A DNA stretch of 64,000 nt, taken from positions 1,736,001 to 1,800,000 of the forward strand of contig NZ_AP012544.1 in assembly GCF_000829055.1 (NCBI RefSeq), in the 5' to 3' direction. The DNA comes from Lacticaseibacillus casei DSM 20011 = JCM 1134 = ATCC 393 (GTDB lineage: Bacteria > Bacillota > Bacilli > Lactobacillales > Lactobacillaceae). A program made the translations under genes and the position numbers. Numbering within the stretch: position 1 is the first letter of the stretch; each line of letters begins with the position of its first letter. A model generated the notes under the pieces. The model was not told where the DNA came from. It made no database searches and saw nothing but the letters and a program-made list of their open reading frames with translations. Below are positions 56,710 to 64,000 of this stretch, piece by piece.

Positions 56710-58287
56710 CTAGTAGATAAACCGGGCTTCTTTGAGCATCTTTTCATCCCAAAGTTCACGTAGCAAACTATAAAGCTGGCCGTAGTGGTCATTGGTGACA
56801 TTGATGTGCCACGGGAAAATCTGCGTCTTACCGACATTGTCTTGAATGAGCCCTACCGAAGTCGTGATGACCAGATCAACATCCTTGAGATTAGCATCAG
56901 GCGACGCTAACTCAACGAACGGGACTGCATGCAAAAACGCCAAGAGATCGATATAGCCAGTCATTGTTTGTTCGATAATCGGAGCAACCAACACTTTTTT
57001 GCGTGGCTGAAATTGAACTACAAGTTGATGCAGGCTGCGATAAAATGCCTCTGTCAAAACTTCTCGGCAATTTCGAAACGATGACAGCTTCTTGCGCCCA
57101 ATCACTTCGTCAAGCGTGACCTTAACCTGTTGGTAAAATGCCGGATCATCCTTGGTTTGCTGAATGTTTGAACTGAACTCGGCTAACAAACTGGTCGTAA
57201 AATCCTTATTAAACGCCAGCACACTCACCGTCACACTTAGCATATTGACGAATAGCAAACGGTAAATATCATCGGGTAGGTGAATATCACGCTTGAAGCT
57301 GTATGGAAAATGCTCGAAAAATCCACTGATCAGTTGATAAATCTCGGGATTATAGTTGTTTTTGCGCTCGATCATCCGCTTTTCAACTTGCTCATCCGTG
57401 ATAATATATAGCGGTGCAAAATTAAATAGAAAATAAAGCGCGTCACTTTCGCTCTGTTGCTGCTGGGTGGTCAAATGCTCAAATTGTTTTGATTTATCCA
57501 GTAGTCGCGAGGCCGCGTCGCTGAACAAATTGGGAACCGGGTAATGCAGCACCTCCGATTGCGAATCGTGCACCAAAATGTGGCCGCTTAAAATGCGCTG
57601 ATGGGAAATCGCCACATAATACATTAGTAACTCACGCGTGATGGTGTTGACCTTGCCGCTATCGAAGACGACCAGTAAGCCATCTAGAATCTGGCCAGCT
57701 TGCTGGTGCGTTAAATTTTCAAAAGGCCACGCTACGCCATTGGTTGCCAACCAATAAGCAATTGTCATAAACAGCCGGATATTTAATTCCGGGCCGGTAA
57801 ATGATAGTGTTTCATACGAGAACTGCACTCCGCTTTGCCGCGCATAACCCCGAAGCGCCTTTAAATGGCGCAAAACCGTGGCTTTAGAGCTATCGCAGGC
57901 TTTCAAAAAATCATCAAGGTTCTCATACCGTTGATATAAGACAGCGTCTAAAAATTTGTATGGATGTGATTGGGCAACAAGATGATAGCGAAATTCGTCA
58001 GGCGGCACCGCAAATAGTGTTTTCACCGAACTATGGTGCCGGCCAAGCATTGCCTGTAATGAACTAATCAGGCCGTTATAAGTATTATAGACGCTGCCAT
58101 AATTGCGGTTCGTAAGTGCTGCTATCTGTTTGAGATTAACCTCACTTACCAAGGGCCGATGACCACGATAAGCCGCTAATTTTGCCGTAACTGGTGTCTG
58201 CGCTTCCCGTACCTCGATAATGGTACGAAACAACCCCAGTTTCTCAGCGTCAGACATTGACAAAAAAATATCATGATTGTCTTTCAT
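56710..58287 (-). CDS. Mga-like transcriptional regulator
   Basis: A 525-residue protein with the Mga/AtxA layout: N-terminal helix-turn-helix (about residues 45-80, LKQIAALTNRNYGSVYNTYNGL), a second DNA-binding region (about 125-160, LDDFLKACDSSKATVLRHLKAL), a helical PRD-like middle and a C-terminal EIIB-like end (VLVAPIIEQTMTGYIDLLAF; DLVITTSVG). It is divergent from, and similar in plan to, the regulator at 58533-60062. No adhesin or sugar operon is adjacent, so the target is unknown. Confidence 0.75.
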   Translation of the reverse strand: MKDNHDIFLSMSDAEKLGLFRTIIEVREAQTPVTAKLAAYRGHRPLVSEVNLKQIAALTNRNYGSVYNTYNGLISSLQAMLGRHHSSVKTLFAVPPDEFRYHLVAQSHPYKFLDAVLYQRYENLDDFLKACDSSKATVLRHLKALRGYARQSGVQFSYETLSFTGPELNIRLFMTIAYWLATNGVAWPFENLTHQQAGQILDGLLVVFDSGKVNTITRELLMYYVAISHQRILSGHILVHDSQSEVLHYPVPNLFSDAASRLLDKSKQFEHLTTQQQQSESDALYFLFNFAPLYIITDEQVEKRMIERKNNYNPEIYQLISGFFEHFPYSFKRDIHLPDDIYRLLFVNMLSVTVSVLAFNKDFTTSLLAEFSSNIQQTKDDPAFYQQVKVTLDEVIGRKKLSSFRNCREVLTEAFYRSLHQLVVQFQPRKKVLVAPIIEQTMTGYIDLLAFLHAVPFVELASPDANLKDVDLVITTSVGLIQDNVGKTQIFPWHINVTNDHYGQLYSLLRELWDEKMLKEARFIY

Positions 58288-58532
58288 AAAATCTCCCTAC
58301 TTCAAATAATTTACCCCATTTCCCATGATTATACTTCATCGAACATACAGCGTCAGGTTTCAAGCTCGGCACAAAGCTTGTCTATACCATTTTTATAGCA
58401 GTTTCTTATCTTAACAGATGGTTTTACGCATGTTTAAAGTTCAATAGTTCACTAATAAAACGTCATACTCGTCATTCTTTGTTATAATTGATATTGAAGC
58501 GAACAAAATTGTCTTCAGATTGGGGGATCACG

Positions 58533-60062
58533 ATGCTTTACGAACAAACTTTTCTTGACCGCGCTGATTTCCAAAAATACCAAATGTTTTCAGCTATCAA
58601 GGATAGTAATGTCCAAACTTACACCATTAATACCCTCAGTCGGCACCTAGACCTTTCTTATCAGCAAGGTTACAACATCTTGCAGGAACTCTTCTGCGAT
58701 CTAACTGAATTAACTGCCCACCCGGAAAATCTTAAACGTAAACAAATCAACCCTCTCATGGAAATTGACGTGACGGTTGATGATTATCACCTTTATTTGC
58801 TAAAACATGCGATCGCATTTCAATTTGTCGACTACATTGTTCAGGCAAATCATCCTTCTACCGAGCAATTTGGCCGCGCCCATTTCATCAGTCGCTCGAC
58901 GTTGGTGCGTAAAACCGTCGCCTTGCGCGCATTGCTCGAACGATTCCAAATTAAGCTGTCTTTTAGTGACTTATGCTTCATCGGCGAAGAAAGCCGAATC
59001 CGCCTGTTTCTGTTTGATTTTTACTGGCTGGGGTATCATGGCGTGGACTGGCCATTTAAAGTGTTGGATGAGCAGCAAATTGTCAAAGAATACATGGCCT
59101 TGCCTAATGCTAAAACCAATCCGGTCGATGTTCTTGAAGAGATCCTTTTTTGGGCAATCTGTCGGGTGCGGATCAGCGGCAACCATTTTGTTACCGGCAA
59201 CGAACCGTTTGACCGGATCTTCAATGATTACCCACCATTTCAGCATTCCGTTTATACGCAAGAAATGTTCCCGGCGTTCAATAAGCAATTCATGAAAGCT
59301 GAAAATGATTTTTTCTATTTTCAGCAACATCGAACGATCACCTTCTTGCCTGACACACCAGCCGATAAAGACTTTATTCATTACGTTCTTAGCCAAAAGA
59401 CAGTTGTTGCCGATTTCGTTAAACGACTTTTAGCCTTTTTAGGTGATCATATTCGGCATCACACAGTCTTTGACCTTCAGCACGAACAGGGGTTGATCCT
59501 CAATCTGACCCGAATCGCATTGAACAATGAAATGCTGGGTGGCGACTTCATGCATTTGGTCGACTTTTTCAATCCCCGTGCGTTGAATTACACCAAAACC
59601 AATCTTTATCAAGGCCTTGAGGAATTCATTGCCACGCTGCCTGATACGCCGGCATATCGACACTTTCTTGGTAAGCAGCATCTATTTTTGCGCACGCTCT
59701 ACTATTTGCTGACGCCTTATCTGCGCTACTTTGCGGAAACACCTACCGTACGGGTCAGATTGGCCTATCTCGACCACAACTTGCTTAACCGCCGCCTCGT
59801 CAACTTCCTATCCGATCTACCAATGGTTCACTTATTACCAGAACGTGCCGTTTTTAAAACAGCAGACCTCGTCATTACCAGCGTCGATAATGAGCAGGCC
59901 ATCAAAGCCGCTGCGCCTGCCGGTTTTCACGGGCACATCATTAGTTGGACAGCGGAAGACAGCGATGACGCCATCTTCCAACTGTATTTGTTGATTCGCC
60001 GCTTGTACCTAAAGAAAACCGACGCCTCGTTATCAGCCCAAAATGTCGATCCCCCTTCGTAG
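58533..60062 (+). CDS. Mga-like transcriptional regulator
   Basis: About 509 residues from the ATG at 58533, which follows GGGGGATCACG; an open frame to 58488 lacks a ribosome site. Two helix-turn-helix regions are seen (about 25-60, TINTLSRHLDLSYQQGYNIL; and 105-140, AHFISRSTLVRKTVALRALLE), then a long helical region and an EIIB-like C-terminus (DLVITSVDNEQAI). It shares motifs with the divergent neighbour (GVDWPF versus GVAWPF), indicating an old duplication. The 245-base gap between them holds their promoters; no operator palindrome was evident. Confidence 0.75.
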   Translation: MLYEQTFLDRADFQKYQMFSAIKDSNVQTYTINTLSRHLDLSYQQGYNILQELFCDLTELTAHPENLKRKQINPLMEIDVTVDDYHLYLLKHAIAFQFVDYIVQANHPSTEQFGRAHFISRSTLVRKTVALRALLERFQIKLSFSDLCFIGEESRIRLFLFDFYWLGYHGVDWPFKVLDEQQIVKEYMALPNAKTNPVDVLEEILFWAICRVRISGNHFVTGNEPFDRIFNDYPPFQHSVYTQEMFPAFNKQFMKAENDFFYFQQHRTITFLPDTPADKDFIHYVLSQKTVVADFVKRLLAFLGDHIRHHTVFDLQHEQGLILNLTRIALNNEMLGGDFMHLVDFFNPRALNYTKTNLYQGLEEFIATLPDTPAYRHFLGKQHLFLRTLYYLLTPYLRYFAETPTVRVRLAYLDHNLLNRRLVNFLSDLPMVHLLPERAVFKTADLVITSVDNEQAIKAAAPAGFHGHIISWTAEDSDDAIFQLYLLIRRLYLKKTDASLSAQNVDPPS

Positions 60063-60100
60063 GCTCCCGTCGTTCGAATAAATTTTAACAGTTAGCCATC

Positions 60101-60150
60101 AAAAATCGGCTCTAAAACGCAGCAATTTGCGTTTTAGAGCCGATTTAGTT
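60101..60150. terminator. Bidirectional terminator
   Basis: AAATCGGCTCTAAAACGC and its complement form an 18-bp stem with an 8-base loop between the convergent regulator and permease genes. Confidence 0.88.
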
Positions 60151-60221
60151 TAGGCGCAAATTCATACTTTAACGAGAAACATTGCAGTCAGAAAGCCAAT
60201 CAGGTAACCCGTTACTTACGC

Positions 60222-61682
60222 TCACTTGTTCGCTTGATGCTCGCGGTGCGGTGAAAGGTCGACTTTTTCTAGCGGAATCAGTTTGGTCTTGTGCTTCACC
60301 TTATACCAGACGAATAAAACGATGAATAGCGGAATAGACATGTAGGAAATCAGCAGACGCCCCCAGGCAAAATGTTGCACCGCTTGCAGATCCTGACCCA
60401 CAATCACAATTAAGCTCATGATAATCGCCAAAATCGGGCCAACCGGGAACCATTTTGCATGATATTTTAACTCATGAACATCATGCCTCTGCTTCACAAA
60501 CGCACGGCGGAAGCGAAAATGCGACACCGCAATCCCAAGCCACGCTAGGAATCCGGTCAGACCGGATACGGCGACCAACAGTTGGTAAACATGGGGTCCC
60601 ATGATGCTGGTTAAAAATGTCAAACCACCGACCAGCATCGTCAGTAGTAAGGCTGCAATCGGAATGCCGCGCGTATTCGTTTTTTGAAAAACGCGTAGCG
60701 CAAATCCGGATCCGCCCATGGCCCACAACATTCGGGTTGAAGCATACATGCCGGAATTGGCAGACGATAAAACCGATGTCAGAATCACGGCGTTCATCAC
60801 GCTGGCCGCTCCGGCGAGGCCAATTCGATCAAAAACCAGCGTAAACGGCGAAATTGCCACTTGATCAACACTGGCGCCTAACAGGTTCGGACTGGTATAA
60901 GGAATGATGGCGGCAATGACAGCGATAGACAAAATATAGAACAATAAGATCCGCCAAAACACCTGCTTAATCGCCTTGGGAATGCTGGTTTCCGGGGTAG
61001 CACTTTCGCCCGCGGTAATCCCGATTAGCTCGGTGCCTTGAAAAGAAAACCCTGCGACCACGAAAACCGCTAATGTTGCCGGCAACCCACCAACAAACGG
61101 CGCCGCCTCGGTCGTATAATTTTTAAAGCCAATGGGACCGTGCCCGCCCATGATTCCCATAATGGTCAACAAACCCACGACCAGAAAGACCAGTACGGTG
61201 ATCACTTTGATTAATGACAGCCAGTATTCGGTTTCGCCAAACGACTTAACGGAAATAATGTTAATCGTAAAAATAAGCGCCAAAAAGCCCAGCGAAAACA
61301 GCCAGCCTGGCACATCCGGCAACCAGAAGTGCATCACAATGGCAGTTGTCGAAACATCAACCGCAACGGTGATGGCCCAGTTAAACCAGTAGTTCCAACC
61401 TAAGGCAAAGCCAAACGCCGGATCAACAAACCGGCTGGCGTACTCTGAAAAGGAACCGGATACCGGCACATAGGTGGCCATTTCGCCTAAACTGGTCATT
61501 AGAAAGAACACCATTAACCCGATGCCAATATATGCCGCGATTGCGCCGCCCGGGCCGGCAGTTGCAATCGCGCTGCCGCTGGCGACAAAAAGTCCGGTGC
61601 CAATACTGCCGCCGAGGGCAATCATTGAAAGATGCCGGGTTTTGAGTTCTCGTTTTACCTGATTCGTTGCTGACTGTGCCAC
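60222..61682 (-). CDS. lysP: Amino acid permease, lysine-specific (LysP-like)
   Basis: A 486-residue APC-superfamily permease with 12 helices. The N-terminal HLSMIALGGSIGTGLFVASG is the conserved helix 1 motif, and GELIGITAGE-like and SANSGMYASTRMLW segments are typical of the LysP/GabP/ProY branch. It imports an amino acid with protons. Lysine is assigned because a lysine riboswitch with terminator precedes the gene. The ATG at 61682 follows AAAGGAGT. Confidence 0.88.
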   Translation of the reverse strand: MAQSATNQVKRELKTRHLSMIALGGSIGTGLFVASGSAIATAGPGGAIAAYIGIGLMVFFLMTSLGEMATYVPVSGSFSEYASRFVDPAFGFALGWNYWFNWAITVAVDVSTTAIVMHFWLPDVPGWLFSLGFLALIFTINIISVKSFGETEYWLSLIKVITVLVFLVVGLLTIMGIMGGHGPIGFKNYTTEAAPFVGGLPATLAVFVVAGFSFQGTELIGITAGESATPETSIPKAIKQVFWRILLFYILSIAVIAAIIPYTSPNLLGASVDQVAISPFTLVFDRIGLAGAASVMNAVILTSVLSSANSGMYASTRMLWAMGGSGFALRVFQKTNTRGIPIAALLLTMLVGGLTFLTSIMGPHVYQLLVAVSGLTGFLAWLGIAVSHFRFRRAFVKQRHDVHELKYHAKWFPVGPILAIIMSLIVIVGQDLQAVQHFAWGRLLISYMSIPLFIVLFVWYKVKHKTKLIPLEKVDLSPHREHQANK

Positions 61683-61755
61683 AAAAGTACTCCTTTGCTG
61701 AATGGGTTGAGATGTTAAACGTTGGGTTTGTTACGGTTACAGGGCGTTTAAGCAC

Positions 61756-61992
61756 TAAAAAAACCGGTGGGTGTCAGTAACTAACCCATCGGCTTATTCT
61801 GCTTTCCGTCATGAATAAACGTGATCCGATTTGTTAGCGCCCCGCGATAGTCGCGACAGTCCAGCAGATGTTATCCACTGGCCCAACACCGCCTCACTGA
61901 ACTAAGCCGGCATTTCGGCACCTTTCCCTTTAACAACTGCGCATCTGGCGTTCAGGCCATTGCAGTTGCGACTGATGATCGGTGCGACCTCT
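61756..61992 (-). ncRNA. Lysine riboswitch (L-box) with terminator
   Basis: On the minus strand AGAGGTCGC (from 61992) opens the aptamer. The hallmark GGGAAAGGTGCCGAA lies around 61930-61915 and CTGGACTGTCGCGAC (about 61865-61850) closes it, with GGTCGC/GCGACT pairing. Downstream CCGATGGGT and ACCCACCGG form a stem followed by TTTTTTT (61762-61756), an intrinsic terminator. Lysine binding would cause termination and shut off lysP. Confidence 0.88.
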
Positions 61993-62060
61993 AATCTTGA
62001 TTATGGTTCACGTTATCATGTCTTGTTTCTAACGGCAACCGGCTCTCACCCGGTTTTAAC

Positions 62061-62771
62061 TCAATTTTCAGCTTTGCGGATGTCATCGACTAAACTAGCC
62101 GTGTCAAAGTGCTGCTTTAAAAACGGTTCGTCATCGGTTGGCAGGTGTAACTGAAAGTCGCTAAACTTTTGTAAAAATAATTCGCCACTGTCGAGCTCAA
62201 ATCCGAGAATGTGCCCGCCCATGTGATGATCAGCCGACAAAAAGTGCAAATGGAAACCCGGCGATACCACACCGGCATAAAGATCCGGTGAAAAGTACCC
62301 GATCAGCGTGCCTTTGACGTTATCGGCATGGAATTCTTTTTGGCCCGAAGCCGTCTCTGTCAACGTCGGATAAGGAGGTTGTTGCGGCAACACAGCGCGC
62401 GTGTGCATTTGCGTGAAGGTACCTTCGACCCGAACTGCCGCAAAAAGATTGCTCGTTTGTAACCGATCAAGAACCGCTTTCTGAAATCCGGTCAGATCCA
62501 ACCCCTGAAGCTTCCCGGCCGAAACATCGGCTTGATAATGAACATTCGCAAACGGCACTTTCTCATCCGCTGCAACTTCGCGAACGGTACCTTGTGCGTT
62601 AACCTGATAAACTTTGCCGGCTTGAATAATCAACTCGCCATCAAGGCCGGTCAACGTGCCAATACCAGTGTCACCATGTTGCAACAACGCTTCAATTGTC
62701 TGCGTTCCGGCAAACAAACCAGGCACTAACATTGCCAGTGTCCCATGTTGATACAATCGATCCGTTTCCAA
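62061..62771 (-). CDS. budA: Alpha-acetolactate decarboxylase
   Basis: Converts acetolactate to acetoin and CO2, diverting pyruvate and lowering acid stress. 236 residues, normal length. The zinc ligands are HLH at residues 174-176 and His187 in DHHMGGH. It follows the acetolactate synthase gene by 66 bases on the same strand, so the two form an acetoin operon (also called aldB). No terminator separates it clearly from the lysine riboswitch region downstream. Confidence 0.95.
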   Translation of the reverse strand: METDRLYQHGTLAMLVPGLFAGTQTIEALLQHGDTGIGTLTGLDGELIIQAGKVYQVNAQGTVREVAADEKVPFANVHYQADVSAGKLQGLDLTGFQKAVLDRLQTSNLFAAVRVEGTFTQMHTRAVLPQQPPYPTLTETASGQKEFHADNVKGTLIGYFSPDLYAGVVSPGFHLHFLSADHHMGGHILGFELDSGELFLQKFSDFQLHLPTDDEPFLKQHFDTASLVDDIRKAEN

Positions 62772-62837
62772 AAAGAAGTCCCTCCTTTTGCGCAGGGTTG
62801 GGCCTGCAGCCGCCCAGAATCAACCTGCCGCCAACGA

Positions 62838-64000
62838 TTAATAAATCTGGTCAGGCAGCATTGCCGCGCCGAGTTCCGCATTATCGGAATAATCGACCGG
62901 AATGTCAACCAGCACTGGCCCTTTAGTCGCAAACGCTTCATCAAGCACCTTGCCAAGTTCACTCGGTTTATTGACCCGCAGACCCTTGGCACCAAAAGCT
63001 TCTACATACTTCACAAAATCAACCGGACCAAAGTCGACACCTGCTGCCCGACCATATTTCATCTCTTCTTGGAATTTTACCATATCATAATGGCCATCGT
63101 TCCAAATAATATGAACCAAATCAGCCTTCAAACGAACGGCTGTTTCTAGCTCTTGCCCCGAGAAAAGGAAGCCGCCATCGCCTGACACCGAAACTGCTTT
63201 TTTGCCCGGACGTACCAAAGTCGCCGCCATCGCCCAAGGTAAAGCAACCCCTAGCGTCTGCATCCCATTGGAAAACAGCAAGTGGCGCGGTTCGTAACTC
63301 CGAAAATGGCGGGCCATCCAGATATAGTGACTGCCGACGTCCACAGCAACTGTCATGTCGTCTGTCACACGTTTTTGCAATGCGGCTACAATACTGAGCG
63401 GGTGTAAGACTTTTTGATCTGAGAGGGCTGGCGGAACATCACTTTCCTGTAATTTGGCCTGTAACTCTGTGAGATACTGCTTGCTTTCAGGCGCAACCTG
63501 ATAACCCCGCAGTAACGGGACTAAAATATCGAGCGTCTGGGAAATATCACCAATCAGCTCTGTTTCTGGCTGGAAGTTGTGATCGATTTCCGCTGGTACA
63601 TCGTCAATGACAATGATGCGCGACTTGCCATCCGCGTTCCAGTTACGTGGTTCATATTCAACCGGATCATAGCCGATCGCAATGACAAGATCGCTGTGTT
63701 GCAATAACATATCCCCCGGTTGGTTGCGGAACAAACCCACCCGGCCAAAGAAATTGTCGATTTGGCGATGGGAGATAATACCTGCACCTTGGAAGGTTTC
63801 AACAACCGGCAACTCGGTGACTGACAACAACTCGCGAATCTCTTCGGTTACGTCGCTTGATGACGCGCGCATTCCCAAAAGTAAGACAGGCAGCGATGCC
63901 TCTTTAATGGCATGCGCCAGGTAAGTCATATCACTAGGACTTGCCGGCCCTAACTTTGGCGCCACCAGCGGCTTAATCGGTTCCGAGTTCACCGGTGAAT
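62838..64000 (-). CDS. alsS: Acetolactate synthase, catabolic, partial (N-terminus outside window)
   Basis: A TPP-dependent enzyme joining two pyruvates into acetolactate. The frame is open to the window end, giving about 387 residues of an expected 550-560, so the N-terminal 170 or so are missing. The central domain ([13 protein letters not shown]) and the TPP motif [15 protein letters not shown]...IIWND are present. Placement beside budA points to the FAD-independent catabolic form, not the anabolic IlvB, and no IlvN-type regulatory subunit gene follows. Confidence 0.92.
   Translation of the reverse strand, partial: SPVNSEPIKPLVAPKLGPASPSDMTYLAHAIKEASLPVLLLGMRASSSDVTEEIRELLSVTELPVVETFQGAGIISHRQIDNFFGRVGLFRNQPGDMLLQHSDLVIAIGYDPVEYEPRNWNADGKSRIIVIDDVPAEIDHNFQPETELIGDISQTLDILVPLLRGYQVAPESKQYLTELQAKLQESDVPPALSDQKVLHPLSIVAALQKRVTDDMTVAVDVGSHYIWMARHFRSYEPRHLLFSNGMQTLGVALPWAMAATLVRPGKKAVSVSGDGGFLFSGQELETAVRLKADLVHIIWNDGHYDMVKFQEEMKYGRAAGVDFGPVDFVKYVEAFGAKGLRVNKPSELGKVLDEAFATKGPVLVDIPVDYSDNAELGAAMLPDQIY

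Overview
The window looks like chromosome of a Lacticaseibacillus, i.e. a casei-group lactic acid bacterium. Gene content (NAD salvage, catabolic acetolactate synthase with acetolactate decarboxylase, lysine and tryptophan uptake, FeoAB, GPH symporter, LPXTG-type adhesin, Mga-like regulators), moderate GC, strong GGAGG ribosome sites and frequent TTG/GTG starts all fit. The variable region near the 16S 5' end resembles, from memory, L. casei sensu stricto / L. zeae more than L. paracasei or L. rhamnosus; that assignment is inference. Most genes lie on the minus strand.

Layout. 0-10 kb: M20 peptidase, ECF S-component, tRNA-Leu, GNAT and SprT proteins, a TrpXYZ-type ABC operon preceded by a Trp-containing leader peptide and a multi-hairpin attenuator, a small helical protein, and a P-type cation ATPase under a yybP-ykoY (Mn2+) riboswitch. 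10-20 kb: NAD salvage operon (pncB, serine hydrolase, nadE) with a second serine hydrolase downstream, nagA-nagR with an operator inside its promoter, and an S9 peptidase-proC pair. 20-28 kb: a giant adhesin of 22 tandem 81-residue repeats broken by two frameshifts, divergent from an Mga-like regulator whose leader holds a perfect 32-bp palindrome. 28.5-31.6 kb: an ISL3-family element nested in an IS1202-like element, both with exact target duplications.

31.6-49 kb: metallophosphoesterase, dtpT, a fused ABC exporter, a small gene with an in-frame stop, a frameshifted GPH symporter, a thioredoxin-fold protein, pckA with a cre site, a feo operon including a 56-residue Cys-rich protein, an SGNH hydrolase, a voltage-gated-type K+ channel, tRNA-Glu/Thr, a frameshifted NAD(P)-binding protein and a MucBP protein. 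49.3-54.9 kb: a complete rrn operon (16S, tRNA-Ile, tRNA-Ala, 23S, 5S, tRNA-Asn) on the minus strand with tandem promoters. 55-64 kb: T-box-controlled serS, two divergent Mga-like regulators, lysP under a lysine riboswitch, and budA with a partial acetolactate synthase running off the window.

Themes. RNA-based control is dense: Trp peptide attenuator, Mn2+ riboswitch, serine T-box, lysine riboswitch. A family of about 115-bp palindromic repeats sits in intergenic or leader DNA at four places. Several broken genes carry one-base changes in A/T homopolymers, so some may be sequencing artefacts and not true pseudogenes. The strongest candidate for something little described is the tryptophan attenuator in front of the trpXYZ-type operon.
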